Below are positions 24,332 through 32,647 of a stretch of 64,000 bases of DNA, piece by piece. The stretch lies in assembly GCA_963715635.1 (NCBI GenBank), contig OY970261.1, positions 4,216,001 through 4,280,000 on the forward strand. Reading direction: 5' to 3'. The notes under the pieces are model-generated. The model saw only the letters and a list, made by a program, of their open reading frames with translations. It ran no database searches and was not told the origin of the DNA. This stretch comes from JAPKZH01 sp963715635 (lineage in GTDB: Bacteria > Acidobacteriota > Aminicenantia > Aminicenantales > UBA4085). Position numbers and translations under genes: made by a program. Position 1 is the first letter of the stretch. Each line of letters begins with the position of its first letter.

Positions 24332-27300
24332 TCAGCCAAAAAATATCGATAATCTCATTTGGTTCTTGTCGGAACGGGCCAAAGAGCTGAATTGCCTGTA
24401 TAAAATTGAAGGGCTTCTCAACAAGCCGGATACGAATCTCGACGACATTTGCAAAGGCGTCATCGAGGCCATCCCTCCCGGCTGGCAGTATCCGGATATC
24501 TGTATCGCCAAAATCAGCCTAGAAGGCCACTCCTGCCAATCTCCGAACTTTAAAGAAACGCCCTGGGTCCAGTTTGCAGACATCAAAGTCCAGGATCAAC
24601 AGATCGGGCGGCTGAGCATTTATTACACGGCCGAAATGCCCCATATGCATGACGGCCCTTTTCTTAAAGAAGAAACCAAGCTCTTGGGAACGATTGTCGA
24701 ACGCCTGGGCCATTACATCCTCTATGCCAGGATGAAACAAGTTTTTCAAGACTATCAGGTCGCCAGGCGGGATCTGACCGGGCACACAGCCGAAGAATGG
24801 CGAGTGGCGCTCAACTTTCTCCGGGAGACGAACAAAAATCTCTATTTAGATATTTCCCGCCGAATGCTGAATTTTTTGTCCTGGAGCGGCATCAGCGAGG
24901 CCGAACGGCTCCTCCAAAAATCAGGTAGCGGGCAGAGAGCCAAAGACGAGAGGGCGCTGGCGGACGAAAACCGTCCCGACCAAAAAAGCTTGGTGGCACT
25001 GACCGATCCGCTCATCGATGAAACATTCCAGCTGGCCGCGAAGCACCTGACCAGTGAACAAATCCTGGCCAATCTCCAAAAATGGATCCAGGAGGACAGG
25101 CTCAGCTTTTTGGTCCAAATCACCAATCGAAATCTGCCCCTGGCCAAGGTTGTCGATGCTATCCGCCGGCATCATCATATCGCCGCGGAAGGCATTGAGC
25201 TGCCTCCGGCCAGCAAGAGAGGGGTTCAGGTCTCTCTCATCCAGCGTTTTCTATCGGCCAGGCAGGAGTTTGTCAACACGGCCGTGGAGTTCATCGAAAT
25301 CGACGATTTCTACGAAATGTTGGACCATATCGTCTTTTCTCCGGAAAGCCACGGGAGATTGGGAGGGAAAAGCACCGGTCTTTTCTTGGCCAAACACATC
25401 ATCCAGAAATGCGTCTCTTCTTCCGATCATCTAAAGGGTATCAAGGTTCCCAAGACGTGGTATATCACCTCGGATGGATTGTTGAGTTTTCTCAGCTACA
25501 ATAACCTCAACGAGGTCGTTGAGCAGAAATATAAAGATATCAATCAGGTCAGGCTGGAGTATCCCCATATTGTTCAAACCTTTAAAAATGCCAGCTTTCC
25601 CACGGAAATCATCCAGGGGCTCTCGATGGTCTTGGATGATTTTAAGGATCAGCCATTGATTGTCAGAAGCTCCAGCCTGCTCGAAGACCGAACAGGATCA
25701 TCCTTTTCCGGAAAATACAAGAGCTTGTTTCTGGCGAACCAGGGCAGCAAGCGAGAGCGCTTAGAGGCGCTCACCGATGCCATCGCCGAAGTCTATGCCT
25801 CGACGTTTGGTCCGGATCCGATCGGATATCGCGCCGAGCGCGGCCTGCTCGATTTTGCCGAGGAAATGGGGATCATGATCCAAGAAGTTGTCGGGACGAG
25901 AATCGGCGATTATTTCATGCCGGCCTATGCCGGGGTCGCCTTCAGCCGGAACGAGTTCCGCTGGTCGCCGCGTATCAAACGCGAGGACGGCTTGCTGCGC
26001 ATTGTCCCCGGGCTGGGGACCCGCGCCGTCGACCGGACCGGCGACGATTATCCCCTCTTGATGGCCCCCGGTCAAGTCGGTCTCAGGGTGAATGTCTCCC
26101 CGGACGAAATCGTCCGCTACGCTCCGAAGAAGGCCGATGTCATTAATATGAAAACGAATACGTTTGAGACTGTGGAGATCAGGGAGCTCTTGAGGGCATT
26201 CGGCCGCGACATCCCGGGCGTGGAAAAGATCGTTTCCATCCACGATGACCATCGTATTTACAAACCTATCGGAAAGACGATCGACTTCGAGAGGGATGAT
26301 TTGATCGTTACCTTTGAGGGACTGATCACGGACCGGCGGTTCATTCCCCAGCTGCGATCCGTGCTTCACTTGCTCGAAGAAAAACTCAAAACGCCCGTGG
26401 ACATTGAATTCGCCTCTGATGGAAAGGACTTCTACCTCTTGCAATGCCGGCCCCAAAGTTATTGGGAAGGTTGCGAGCCTTCTCCGGTTCCCAAGGACAT
26501 CCCCAAGGATAAGATTTTGTTTTTTAGCAGCCGGTTCGTTTCCAATGGCCAGGTGCCCGAGATTACGCATATCGTCTATGTGACTCCCCAACGATATGAT
26601 GAACTGAAAGACGAGTCCTCTCTGCTGGACGTGGGACGGGCGGTCGGGAAACTCAATAAGCTCTTGCCCCGGCGCCGGTTCATCCTCATGGGACCCGGAC
26701 GTTGGGGAAGCCGGGGAGACATCAAGCTGGGCGTGAAGGTCACGTATTCCGATATCTCCAATACGGCCGTGCTCATGGAAATTGCTCGGAAAAAAGGGAA
26801 CTATCTGCCAGACCTTTCCTTTGGCACCCATTTCTTCCAGGATTTGGTGGAAGCCGGAATCCGCTATCTGCCCCTTTATCCGGATGAGAAAGACACGATC
26901 TTCAAAGAGAAATTTTTCCTGACATCTGAGAATATTCTTCCCGAGCTTCTGCCGGAGTTCGCCTTCCTGGCGGATACGGTCAGGGTCATCGATATCCCGA
27001 AGAGCACAGGCGGCCTCGTTCTGAAGGTCTTGCTGAACGCTGAACGGGATGAAGCCGTCGGAATATTGGCCAGCCCCTCTCTGCCATCGCCAATTCCCGC
27101 AATCAGCCAAGAGCAGAGGGAAAAACGAGCGGAAAATTTTTGGGCCTGGCGGCTGCAGATGGCTGAGCACGTGGCGTCCCAACTCGACCCGGTTCGTTTC
27201 GGCGTCAAGGGAATATATGTTTTTGGCAGCACAAAAAATGCCACGGCCGGCCCCCAGAGCGATATCGATCTCTTGATTCATTTTCAAGGAACAAAGAAAC

Positions 27301-27515
27301 AGCGCCACGAGCTCCTGGTCTGGCTCGAGGGGTGGAGCCTGGCTTTGGACGAGATCAATTTCCAAAAAACCGGCGGCAGGTCAGGGGGACTCCTCGATAT
27401 CCATATGGTCACGGATGAGGACATTGCTCGGAAGGAGAGCTATGCTGTGAAAATTGGCGCGGTCACCGATGCGGCACGGCCTCTTCCAATGATGAAGCAA
27501 GGCCAGCCCGGCTAA
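24324..27515 (+). CDS. GAF-like / PPDK_N ATP-grasp / nucleotidyltransferase fusion (ATP-grasp protein B)
   Basis: The ATG at 24324 has GAGGAG 10 bases upstream and gives 1063 residues. Residues 1-140 look like a GAF sensory domain; 140-330 are helical; 340-710 form the PPDK-type ATP-grasp domain (GGKSTG 347-352, RSSSLLEDR from 448, LLQCRP 705-710); 785-840 carry the shared GRWGS (792-796) and GTHFF (834-838). Residues 950-1050 are a Pol-beta-type nucleotidyltransferase: FGSTKNATAGPQSDIDLLI with Asp980/Asp982 and a third carboxylate, Asp1025, in LLDIHMV. No phosphohistidine domain is present. The layout suggests a sensor coupled to ATP-dependent phosphoryl and perhaps nucleotidyl transfer; the target is unknown. 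Its 3' end overlaps the convergent phosphoesterase gene by 4 bases. Confidence 0.82.
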   Translation: MPDQPKNIDNLIWFLSERAKELNCLYKIEGLLNKPDTNLDDICKGVIEAIPPGWQYPDICIAKISLEGHSCQSPNFKETPWVQFADIKVQDQQIGRLSIYYTAEMPHMHDGPFLKEETKLLGTIVERLGHYILYARMKQVFQDYQVARRDLTGHTAEEWRVALNFLRETNKNLYLDISRRMLNFLSWSGISEAERLLQKSGSGQRAKDERALADENRPDQKSLVALTDPLIDETFQLAAKHLTSEQILANLQKWIQEDRLSFLVQITNRNLPLAKVVDAIRRHHHIAAEGIELPPASKRGVQVSLIQRFLSARQEFVNTAVEFIEIDDFYEMLDHIVFSPESHGRLGGKSTGLFLAKHIIQKCVSSSDHLKGIKVPKTWYITSDGLLSFLSYNNLNEVVEQKYKDINQVRLEYPHIVQTFKNASFPTEIIQGLSMVLDDFKDQPLIVRSSSLLEDRTGSSFSGKYKSLFLANQGSKRERLEALTDAIAEVYASTFGPDPIGYRAERGLLDFAEEMGIMIQEVVGTRIGDYFMPAYAGVAFSRNEFRWSPRIKREDGLLRIVPGLGTRAVDRTGDDYPLLMAPGQVGLRVNVSPDEIVRYAPKKADVINMKTNTFETVEIRELLRAFGRDIPGVEKIVSIHDDHRIYKPIGKTIDFERDDLIVTFEGLITDRRFIPQLRSVLHLLEEKLKTPVDIEFASDGKDFYLLQCRPQSYWEGCEPSPVPKDIPKDKILFFSSRFVSNGQVPEITHIVYVTPQRYDELKDESSLLDVGRAVGKLNKLLPRRRFILMGPGRWGSRGDIKLGVKVTYSDISNTAVLMEIARKKGNYLPDLSFGTHFFQDLVEAGIRYLPLYPDEKDTIFKEKFFLTSENILPELLPEFAFLADTVRVIDIPKSTGGLVLKVLLNAERDEAVGILASPSLPSPIPAISQEQREKRAENFWAWRLQMAEHVASQLDPVRFGVKGIYVFGSTKNATAGPQSDIDLLIHFQGTKKQRHELLVWLEGWSLALDEINFQKTGGRSGGLLDIHMVTDEDIARKESYAVKIGAVTDAARPLPMMKQGQPG

Positions 27516-28375
27516 ACAAGCTGGCGAGTGGCCGCCTTCAGATGATCGGGGTCAAATCGAATTAGAGCTAGCTCCGGGCCATCATGAGCCGCCGAAAAAC
27601 ATCGGGTCCGTCCGATGACCTCTTGCCAGGCCGAGGAAAGCCTGGGCGATTCATGGATATGACCGTGGAGGGTGAGCAGGGGCTGACGGGCTTCGATAAA
27701 TCGCCGGATGGCGATGCTTCCCACATGAGGGTCCAGAGGAACATGATCGATCATTTGGCCTCCTAATCCGGCAAGATCGAGCGTTGTCTTATAAGGGGGG
27801 GCGTGGAAAAGAAAAATCACTTGGTCCATATTTTCATCCCCGGCTAAACGGGCCAGATCGTCCTGGATGGTGGCGTATCTTTTTTCTTGATCCGTCGCCG
27901 GGAAAGATCGGACTCCTTCCTCGGGGGAAATGGAGCCGGGGTCGACATAGCGCGAGACATCATAGCGTTCCCAATCCTTAAGACGGAAGGGGGTGGGGGG
28001 AACATAGGCATAGCCATAGACCCGAAAATGGAGGAAGTCAACTTTCCTATTATGGATATACTCCCAGAACCCTTGGGAGGCGACGTCCAGAACAGCGGCT
28101 TCTTCAAAGCGCGGGTCATCGTTGCCCATGATCAGAAAAATCCTCGGATACGCATTCTTGAGTTCAAGGTGCAAGCGGGCCAGCTGTTTGGCGAGATATT
28201 TATGGATAAAACCCCGATCAGAGATGCCTATGGACCTGGGCTTGAAGGACGGCAGGGGCAGAAAATCGCCGCCTAAAAATACGGCTTGCGGCCGTTCCGC
28301 TCGGATGGTCTGGAAAAGCTTCTGGTATCGTTCGGCGTTTCCGTGTAAATCCGAAACAAAAAAGCAGTTCGCCAT
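27512..28375 (-). CDS. Calcineurin-like metallophosphoesterase
   Basis: The 287-residue product has the full two-metal phosphoesterase signature: SDLHGN near the N-terminus, GGDF, MGNDDPRFEE, a central FLFHAPPY and LHGHIHES near the C-terminus. I start at the ATG at 28375, directly before CFFVSDLHG; a GTG-started frame 37 codons longer is open but adds a low-complexity tail. Such enzymes cleave phosphomonoesters or diesters; the substrate is unknown. The gene is the last of the minus-strand group holding the regulator and ATP-grasp protein C, so it could reverse or degrade whatever those proteins phosphorylate (inference). Confidence 0.82.
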   Translation of the reverse strand: MANCFFVSDLHGNAERYQKLFQTIRAERPQAVFLGGDFLPLPSFKPRSIGISDRGFIHKYLAKQLARLHLELKNAYPRIFLIMGNDDPRFEEAAVLDVASQGFWEYIHNRKVDFLHFRVYGYAYVPPTPFRLKDWERYDVSRYVDPGSISPEEGVRSFPATDQEKRYATIQDDLARLAGDENMDQVIFLFHAPPYKTTLDLAGLGGQMIDHVPLDPHVGSIAIRRFIEARQPLLTLHGHIHESPRLSSAWQEVIGRTRCFSAAHDGPELALIRFDPDHLKAATRQLV

Positions 28376-28509
28376 TCTTGGCCTTTTTCCGATCGTCGCC
28401 AGAGCGTCTGTGGAATTCGAGAATGACCGAACAGATGATAATGAAAATCGTCGGGCGAGACAATCCCCCGCGGCCGTTTTGTTCACGCGGCCGGACGTAC
28501 GGAGGCCGG

Positions 28510-29220
28510 TTAGGAACCAGATTCCGCCTCGAATTTATATCCGACGCCGCGAACCGTCCGAATATATTTTCTGGCCTTGCCGAGTTTTTTCCGGATGCCT
28601 GTGATCTGGTAATCGACGACCCTTTCCGTGATCGAGTAATTGTCTTCGCGGACGTGGTCGAGAATCCGGGCCCGGGTGAAGACCTGGTTTGGCTTTCCCG
28701 CCAGTAGGGAGAGAATATCGAATTCGGTTTTGGTCAGGTCGATCTTTTCGCCGTCGATAAGGACTTCGTAGGCCTCGAGCTTGATCGTCAATCCGTCAAA
28801 TTCAAGGGTGTTCCGCTTGTCGTCCTCTGATTTGTTCTTTCTTCGGAGCAAGGCATGGATGCGGGCGATCAGGATTTGGGGCTCGAAGGGTTTGATGACA
28901 TAGTCGTCCGCGTATTCTTTCAAGCCCAGGACGATGTCCTCGAGCTTTCTTTTTCCGGTGAGCATGATGATAAAGATGCTGGCCGTTTGAGGGTCCTTTT
29001 TTAGGATATGGCAGACCTTGTATCCGTCGATCCCGGGGAGGACGATATCCAAGAGCATCAAGTCGGGCTTTTCTTTCCGGGCGATGATGATGGCTTCTTC
29101 CCCGGTCTGGGTGGAGAGGACCTTGAACCCTTCCTTTTCGAGGATGAAAGCGAGACTCTTCTGAAGGCTCACATCATCTTCCACGAGCAAGATTTTGACT
29201 TTAAGCTGAATTTCGTTCAT
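28510..29220 (-). CDS. OmpR/PhoB-type response regulator
   Basis: The 236-residue protein has an N-terminal receiver (acidic pocket VEDD at 13-16, phosphoacceptor Asp58 in LMLLDIVLPG, MLTGK, VIKPF with the conserved Lys) and a C-terminal winged-helix DNA-binding domain (about 137-233: LTKTEFDILSLL, RGVGYKF). No histidine kinase lies next to it; the nearest proteins are a receiver-domain protein and ATP-grasp protein C on the same strand. Its input is therefore unclear and may come from the ATP-grasp system or a distant kinase. Confidence 0.93.
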   Translation of the reverse strand: MNEIQLKVKILLVEDDVSLQKSLAFILEKEGFKVLSTQTGEEAIIIARKEKPDLMLLDIVLPGIDGYKVCHILKKDPQTASIFIIMLTGKRKLEDIVLGLKEYADDYVIKPFEPQILIARIHALLRRKNKSEDDKRNTLEFDGLTIKLEAYEVLIDGEKIDLTKTEFDILSLLAGKPNQVFTRARILDHVREDNYSITERVVDYQITGIRKKLGKARKYIRTVRGVGYKFEAESGS

Positions 29221-29263
29221 GAATCGCGCTTTTTCTCCGGCCGGCCGGCCGAGCCACAGAATT

Positions 29264-29291
29264 ATTTTAATCTAGTCCTAACAAAAATCAA
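29264..29291 (-). promoter_or_regulatory. Candidate sigma-70 promoter of the OmpR-type regulator
   Basis: On the minus strand TTGATT (29286-29291), 16 bases and TAAAAT (29264-29269) precede the regulator ATG by about 43 bases. Confidence 0.4.
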
Positions 29292-29360
29292 ACATAATCC
29301 TAATAAACGCTCGAAACGAACAAAGGCTCATCGAATGATCGGCTTTGTCGCCCTGGGCAA

Positions 29361-30806
29361 CTACGGGCTTGGATCTTTGCGGGCGTAGACGTTTTGCCAT
29401 TTTTCGATGATCGCCACCAGGGTCTCGCTCAATTTCTCTCCGCTGCCATGGATCGGCCGCAGCTCTTCGGCGAGCTCAGAAAAGCCTTTTCTGTCCAGCC
29501 AAGAGGAAATGATATCGTTGTCGGAGAACGGCTGGATGATATCCGGAGGGATCGTCCGCAGCGCGCGGAGAAGATCATCGAGGTTGAACACTTTGACGCC
29601 GTCAACCGCGAGGGGAGTGGCGTCCAACCGAACAATTTCTTCTTTCAGGTGTTTTTTCAATAGCGCGATCAGTCGCCGGCCCTGACTTCGTTTGGGGCGC
29701 AAGATGTCCCCGAGTTCTCGGTAGCTATGCATATGGAGCCAGGTCGAAAATTTATCTTTTTGTCCGTAGCTTTCCATGATTTCTCGGAGTTCCCGCCCTC
29801 GCTTGGTATTCTTTTCCGCGGCGAAAAGGATCCGATACAGACCTTGGATATTCTTAATCCGATGCAACTCTTGGCCGTTTTTGTCGCAAACGAGAAAGTC
29901 GCCCATCCCGGAGTGATCATGGATGTAATCCTTGAGTTTTTGCAGGCTTCCCGGGTCTCCCTTGGGCAGAAGGAAGGCGGCGCTTTTAAAATCCTCGGCT
30001 TCTTTGGCCTTGGAGGCGATGATGACGGGAATCCGGGGGTAATAGCGGGAGGTCAATCGGACCAGGTCGCGGCCGGCATCACTGTTGACGAGATTTCCTT
30101 TGGGGAAGAAAATATCGGCGATGAGACAGACGACATCGTCGCCATGGCCGCGGGACCGGAAGTCGCGGCTGTCGATTTGGGATTCTTCCTCCACGCCAAA
30201 AAGAAAGCTCAATGTCTGTTCATAGGTCCGGGTGATCATCACGTCGGCGCGCTGCCCGATGATGTTGTAGAGAGTCGGCAAGAATTGAGACAGCCAGCGG
30301 GGTTCGTCATCCACGACCAGAAAGATAAATCGCCGAACTTTCGAGGACCTTCGGATATTGATCAAATCCTCGGCGGCCCTGACGACGGAGGTGATAATCA
30401 AGGGGGGAACCAGGCTTGTCGTGCTGTAGGCAAAAACCAGGTCGGCGCTGGCCGTATAGGGATATTTTTCTTTGGCCGGCTGCGGCGGGGAGCAGTGAAT
30501 ATAGGAATTGGCCGAAAGCAGGACGACCACGGAGTCGGGATGATTCCTGCGAATTTTTTCGGCCTCAATCAGGGGCAGAGCGGTATCGTCGAAGAGGAAG
30601 ACCGTGACCTTGTCGGATTTGTCATCGGAAACGGCTTGAGGGCTGTACAGGATTTTGGTTTGAAGCCAGGGCATGTTTTCGTTCAGGATCTGCGCCGATT
30701 CCCGGATGCGGGTTTCGGCGGAAAAAATAACCGCCTCCTCGACCTTGACTGGGTTGATGATTCTAGGAGCGAAAGGGAATTCCCTAGCCGGCTTCTTATT
30801 TGCCAT
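29361..30806 (-). CDS. Receiver-domain protein with a pseudo-receiver N-terminus and unknown C-terminal domain
   Basis: The ATG at 30806 lies inside the last codons of the upstream ATP-grasp gene (11-base overlap), giving 481 residues. The N-terminal 150 residues resemble a degenerate receiver (FLFDDTALPLI, VVVLLSANSY). A true receiver follows from about residue 160: FLVVDDEPRWLSQ, the phosphoacceptor in CLIADIFFPKGN, and LLPKGDPG for the switch lysine. The C-terminal 200 residues are helical and not recognised. There is no DNA-binding domain, so the protein probably works through protein contacts. Tight coupling to ATP-grasp protein C suggests both act in one pathway. Confidence 0.75.
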   Translation of the reverse strand: MANKKPAREFPFAPRIINPVKVEEAVIFSAETRIRESAQILNENMPWLQTKILYSPQAVSDDKSDKVTVFLFDDTALPLIEAEKIRRNHPDSVVVLLSANSYIHCSPPQPAKEKYPYTASADLVFAYSTTSLVPPLIITSVVRAAEDLINIRRSSKVRRFIFLVVDDEPRWLSQFLPTLYNIIGQRADVMITRTYEQTLSFLFGVEEESQIDSRDFRSRGHGDDVVCLIADIFFPKGNLVNSDAGRDLVRLTSRYYPRIPVIIASKAKEAEDFKSAAFLLPKGDPGSLQKLKDYIHDHSGMGDFLVCDKNGQELHRIKNIQGLYRILFAAEKNTKRGRELREIMESYGQKDKFSTWLHMHSYRELGDILRPKRSQGRRLIALLKKHLKEEIVRLDATPLAVDGVKVFNLDDLLRALRTIPPDIIQPFSDNDIISSWLDRKGFSELAEELRPIHGSGEKLSETLVAIIEKWQNVYARKDPSP

Positions 30807-32466
30807 GTTCGAGGATGACCTTGCACTGCTGATGGATCGAGTCCGCAAAAAGTGTGGCCGGGTTGGGAAAGGCCAAAAGAGACAAAGCTTCATCAGGATG
30901 GGCCGAGGAGAAAAACCAGGGATCCATCCTATCGCGGCCGGGTGCGATATATCCGTAAATGATGTTATTGCCCATCAGGTTGGTCAAGAAATGCGTTCCC
31001 TGGGTCCCGTACATCCGGGTTTGAAGCCTTTTCTGGTCCTCATCATAGCCGCCTTGGATCATGTACAGGAAATGGCTGCCGTAGATGCCGCCGGTGAGAT
31101 GGCTGTCTTCCGGGAGCGGTTCCGCCCGGCCGGCAATGTCCACGCCGTATTCGAAAATGGCCGCCGCACCGTTGACGTCCTTATAGTCCACATCAATTCC
31201 CCAATCCCGATTTTTGCTGCCCAGCCGTCCGGGAATGATCAAGATGTAGCGTTCATGGCCCTCCTGCATTTGGCGGTTGATGGCGGATATTTTGTTGCGG
31301 ATGGCATCGTGCATGTCCTTGGTGTAGATGAAGGGGGAAATGACGACGGCAAATCTGAGGCCGCTGATGACACCGTGGCCTTGGGCATTTTTGATGGAGA
31401 GATATGTGTGGCGGGGCTTTTTGGGAATTTGGATGGAATCGAACTTGAGCTCCGGCAGCGGCGTGAGCTGGACGATGTGAAACGTCCCGTCTTCTTTATC
31501 CTTCTTGGCGAAGTTGATGTTAAAAACGAACTCGATCTGGAAATGGGCGGCAATTCTGGCGGCGATCATTTCCATGATCTCGACCAGACTCGTTTTAAAG
31601 CGAAAATGATCGTTCTGGATGAGCTCTTCGATGGTGATGAGGTTGTTATGGATTCCCAACAATTTGATTTTATGGAAGTTGGCGAAGTTGACGTGCAATT
31701 TTTTCATCGTCTCCAATTCCTCTCCCCGGAGCTCCCTGTTCTTGGTCATGTCCAGAGCATAAAAATACTGCTGACCCTTCCCGATCTGGAGCAGTTTGAG
31801 AGGAATCGGATTTTTAATAGTGGCCATGGAAATGACGGGAAAGTCATCCAAGACCGTCGCGTAGCCGTGGCCGAAGGCGATTCTGGCAAACCCTTCTTTA
31901 GGGTCCTGCGTTTTCAGGGCATGAGGAAAATAGGAATTGGCCACGCCGGAGATATAAGGATAATAACAGGGACCGGCCAGCGTGTCATCGAAGATCCCGG
32001 GGATGGGGTTCAAGATGATAGCCATTTTTTCCCGGCTGGAAGGAGGCTGTTTCCTCGTAAAATCATGATAGATGTGCTCAATCGCCTGTCGGACTTGATG
32101 AAGGCGCGTTTGGGGATCCGGATGATTATTGGGCAGCATATAGGACGTGTATTCCCCGGCGTGAATGAGGGCGGCTCCTCTGGCGGACGTCGCGGCTTCA
32201 TTCGTCGCTGATGAGCGGACGCCGACCGGGCCGTCTCCCAACTCGTTCAGGATCGAGCAAACCACATCCGATTCTTCTTTTCCGAACGTTCCCTCGCCGT
32301 CCATGAACCGGTCGTAGAACGATGTGGTGAGGATCCGGGTTCTGAGCTTATTGGCTTTGGGGATCGGGCATTCGTTGATTCGGGCCAGGCCGAGCCCTTT
32401 TCCGCCCGGGGATCCGTCACCGAAGATTTTCACATCCCCGATTTTCTCCATGATTTTTAGGCTCAT
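30796..32466 (-). CDS. PPDK/PEP-synthase N-terminal (ATP-grasp) domain protein C
   Basis: The 556-residue product is the third member of the set: GGKGLG at 21-26, VGVRSSATNEAA from about 81, and the domain-closing region VQLTPLPEL near 332-340, where the usual Q-x-R-P has lost its arginine. The shared C-terminal motifs appear in diverged form as PGRLGSKNRDWGIDVDY (from 412) and GSHFL (463-467). It lacks swivel and PEP-binding domains. It diverges more from A and B than they do from each other. It starts the minus-strand run that includes the receiver protein, so it may feed phosphate into that branch; this is inference. Confidence 0.8.
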   Translation of the reverse strand: MSLKIMEKIGDVKIFGDGSPGGKGLGLARINECPIPKANKLRTRILTTSFYDRFMDGEGTFGKEESDVVCSILNELGDGPVGVRSSATNEAATSARGAALIHAGEYTSYMLPNNHPDPQTRLHQVRQAIEHIYHDFTRKQPPSSREKMAIILNPIPGIFDDTLAGPCYYPYISGVANSYFPHALKTQDPKEGFARIAFGHGYATVLDDFPVISMATIKNPIPLKLLQIGKGQQYFYALDMTKNRELRGEELETMKKLHVNFANFHKIKLLGIHNNLITIEELIQNDHFRFKTSLVEIMEMIAARIAAHFQIEFVFNINFAKKDKEDGTFHIVQLTPLPELKFDSIQIPKKPRHTYLSIKNAQGHGVISGLRFAVVISPFIYTKDMHDAIRNKISAINRQMQEGHERYILIIPGRLGSKNRDWGIDVDYKDVNGAAAIFEYGVDIAGRAEPLPEDSHLTGGIYGSHFLYMIQGGYDEDQKRLQTRMYGTQGTHFLTNLMGNNIIYGYIAPGRDRMDPWFFSSAHPDEALSLLAFPNPATLFADSIHQQCKVILEHGK

Positions 32467-32647
32467 CGTCCCATCTGAATTTTAGGTGAAAAACCATGTT
32501 TAGTAAAGCGCCCGCGCAGAAAGTGAATTCTTGAGTCTTCGAAATAGAAGCTTCTTGAATTACCGAAAATGCAAGAATGAATTGAACAGTCAATTCCAAA
32601 ATAAGTGTTTTAGATCCCTGTCCCGATGAAAAGCATTCGCTTTTCCG

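Noticed and set aside
25761..27365. Long open frame (about 534 codons) on the minus strand opposite the ATP-grasp fusion gene
   Set aside because: It is antisense to a well-supported gene, has no recognisable motif and arises from the GC-biased codon pattern of the true gene.
30673..32211. Open frame of about 512 codons opposite ATP-grasp protein C
   Set aside because: It has no domain signatures and overlaps two real minus-strand genes.
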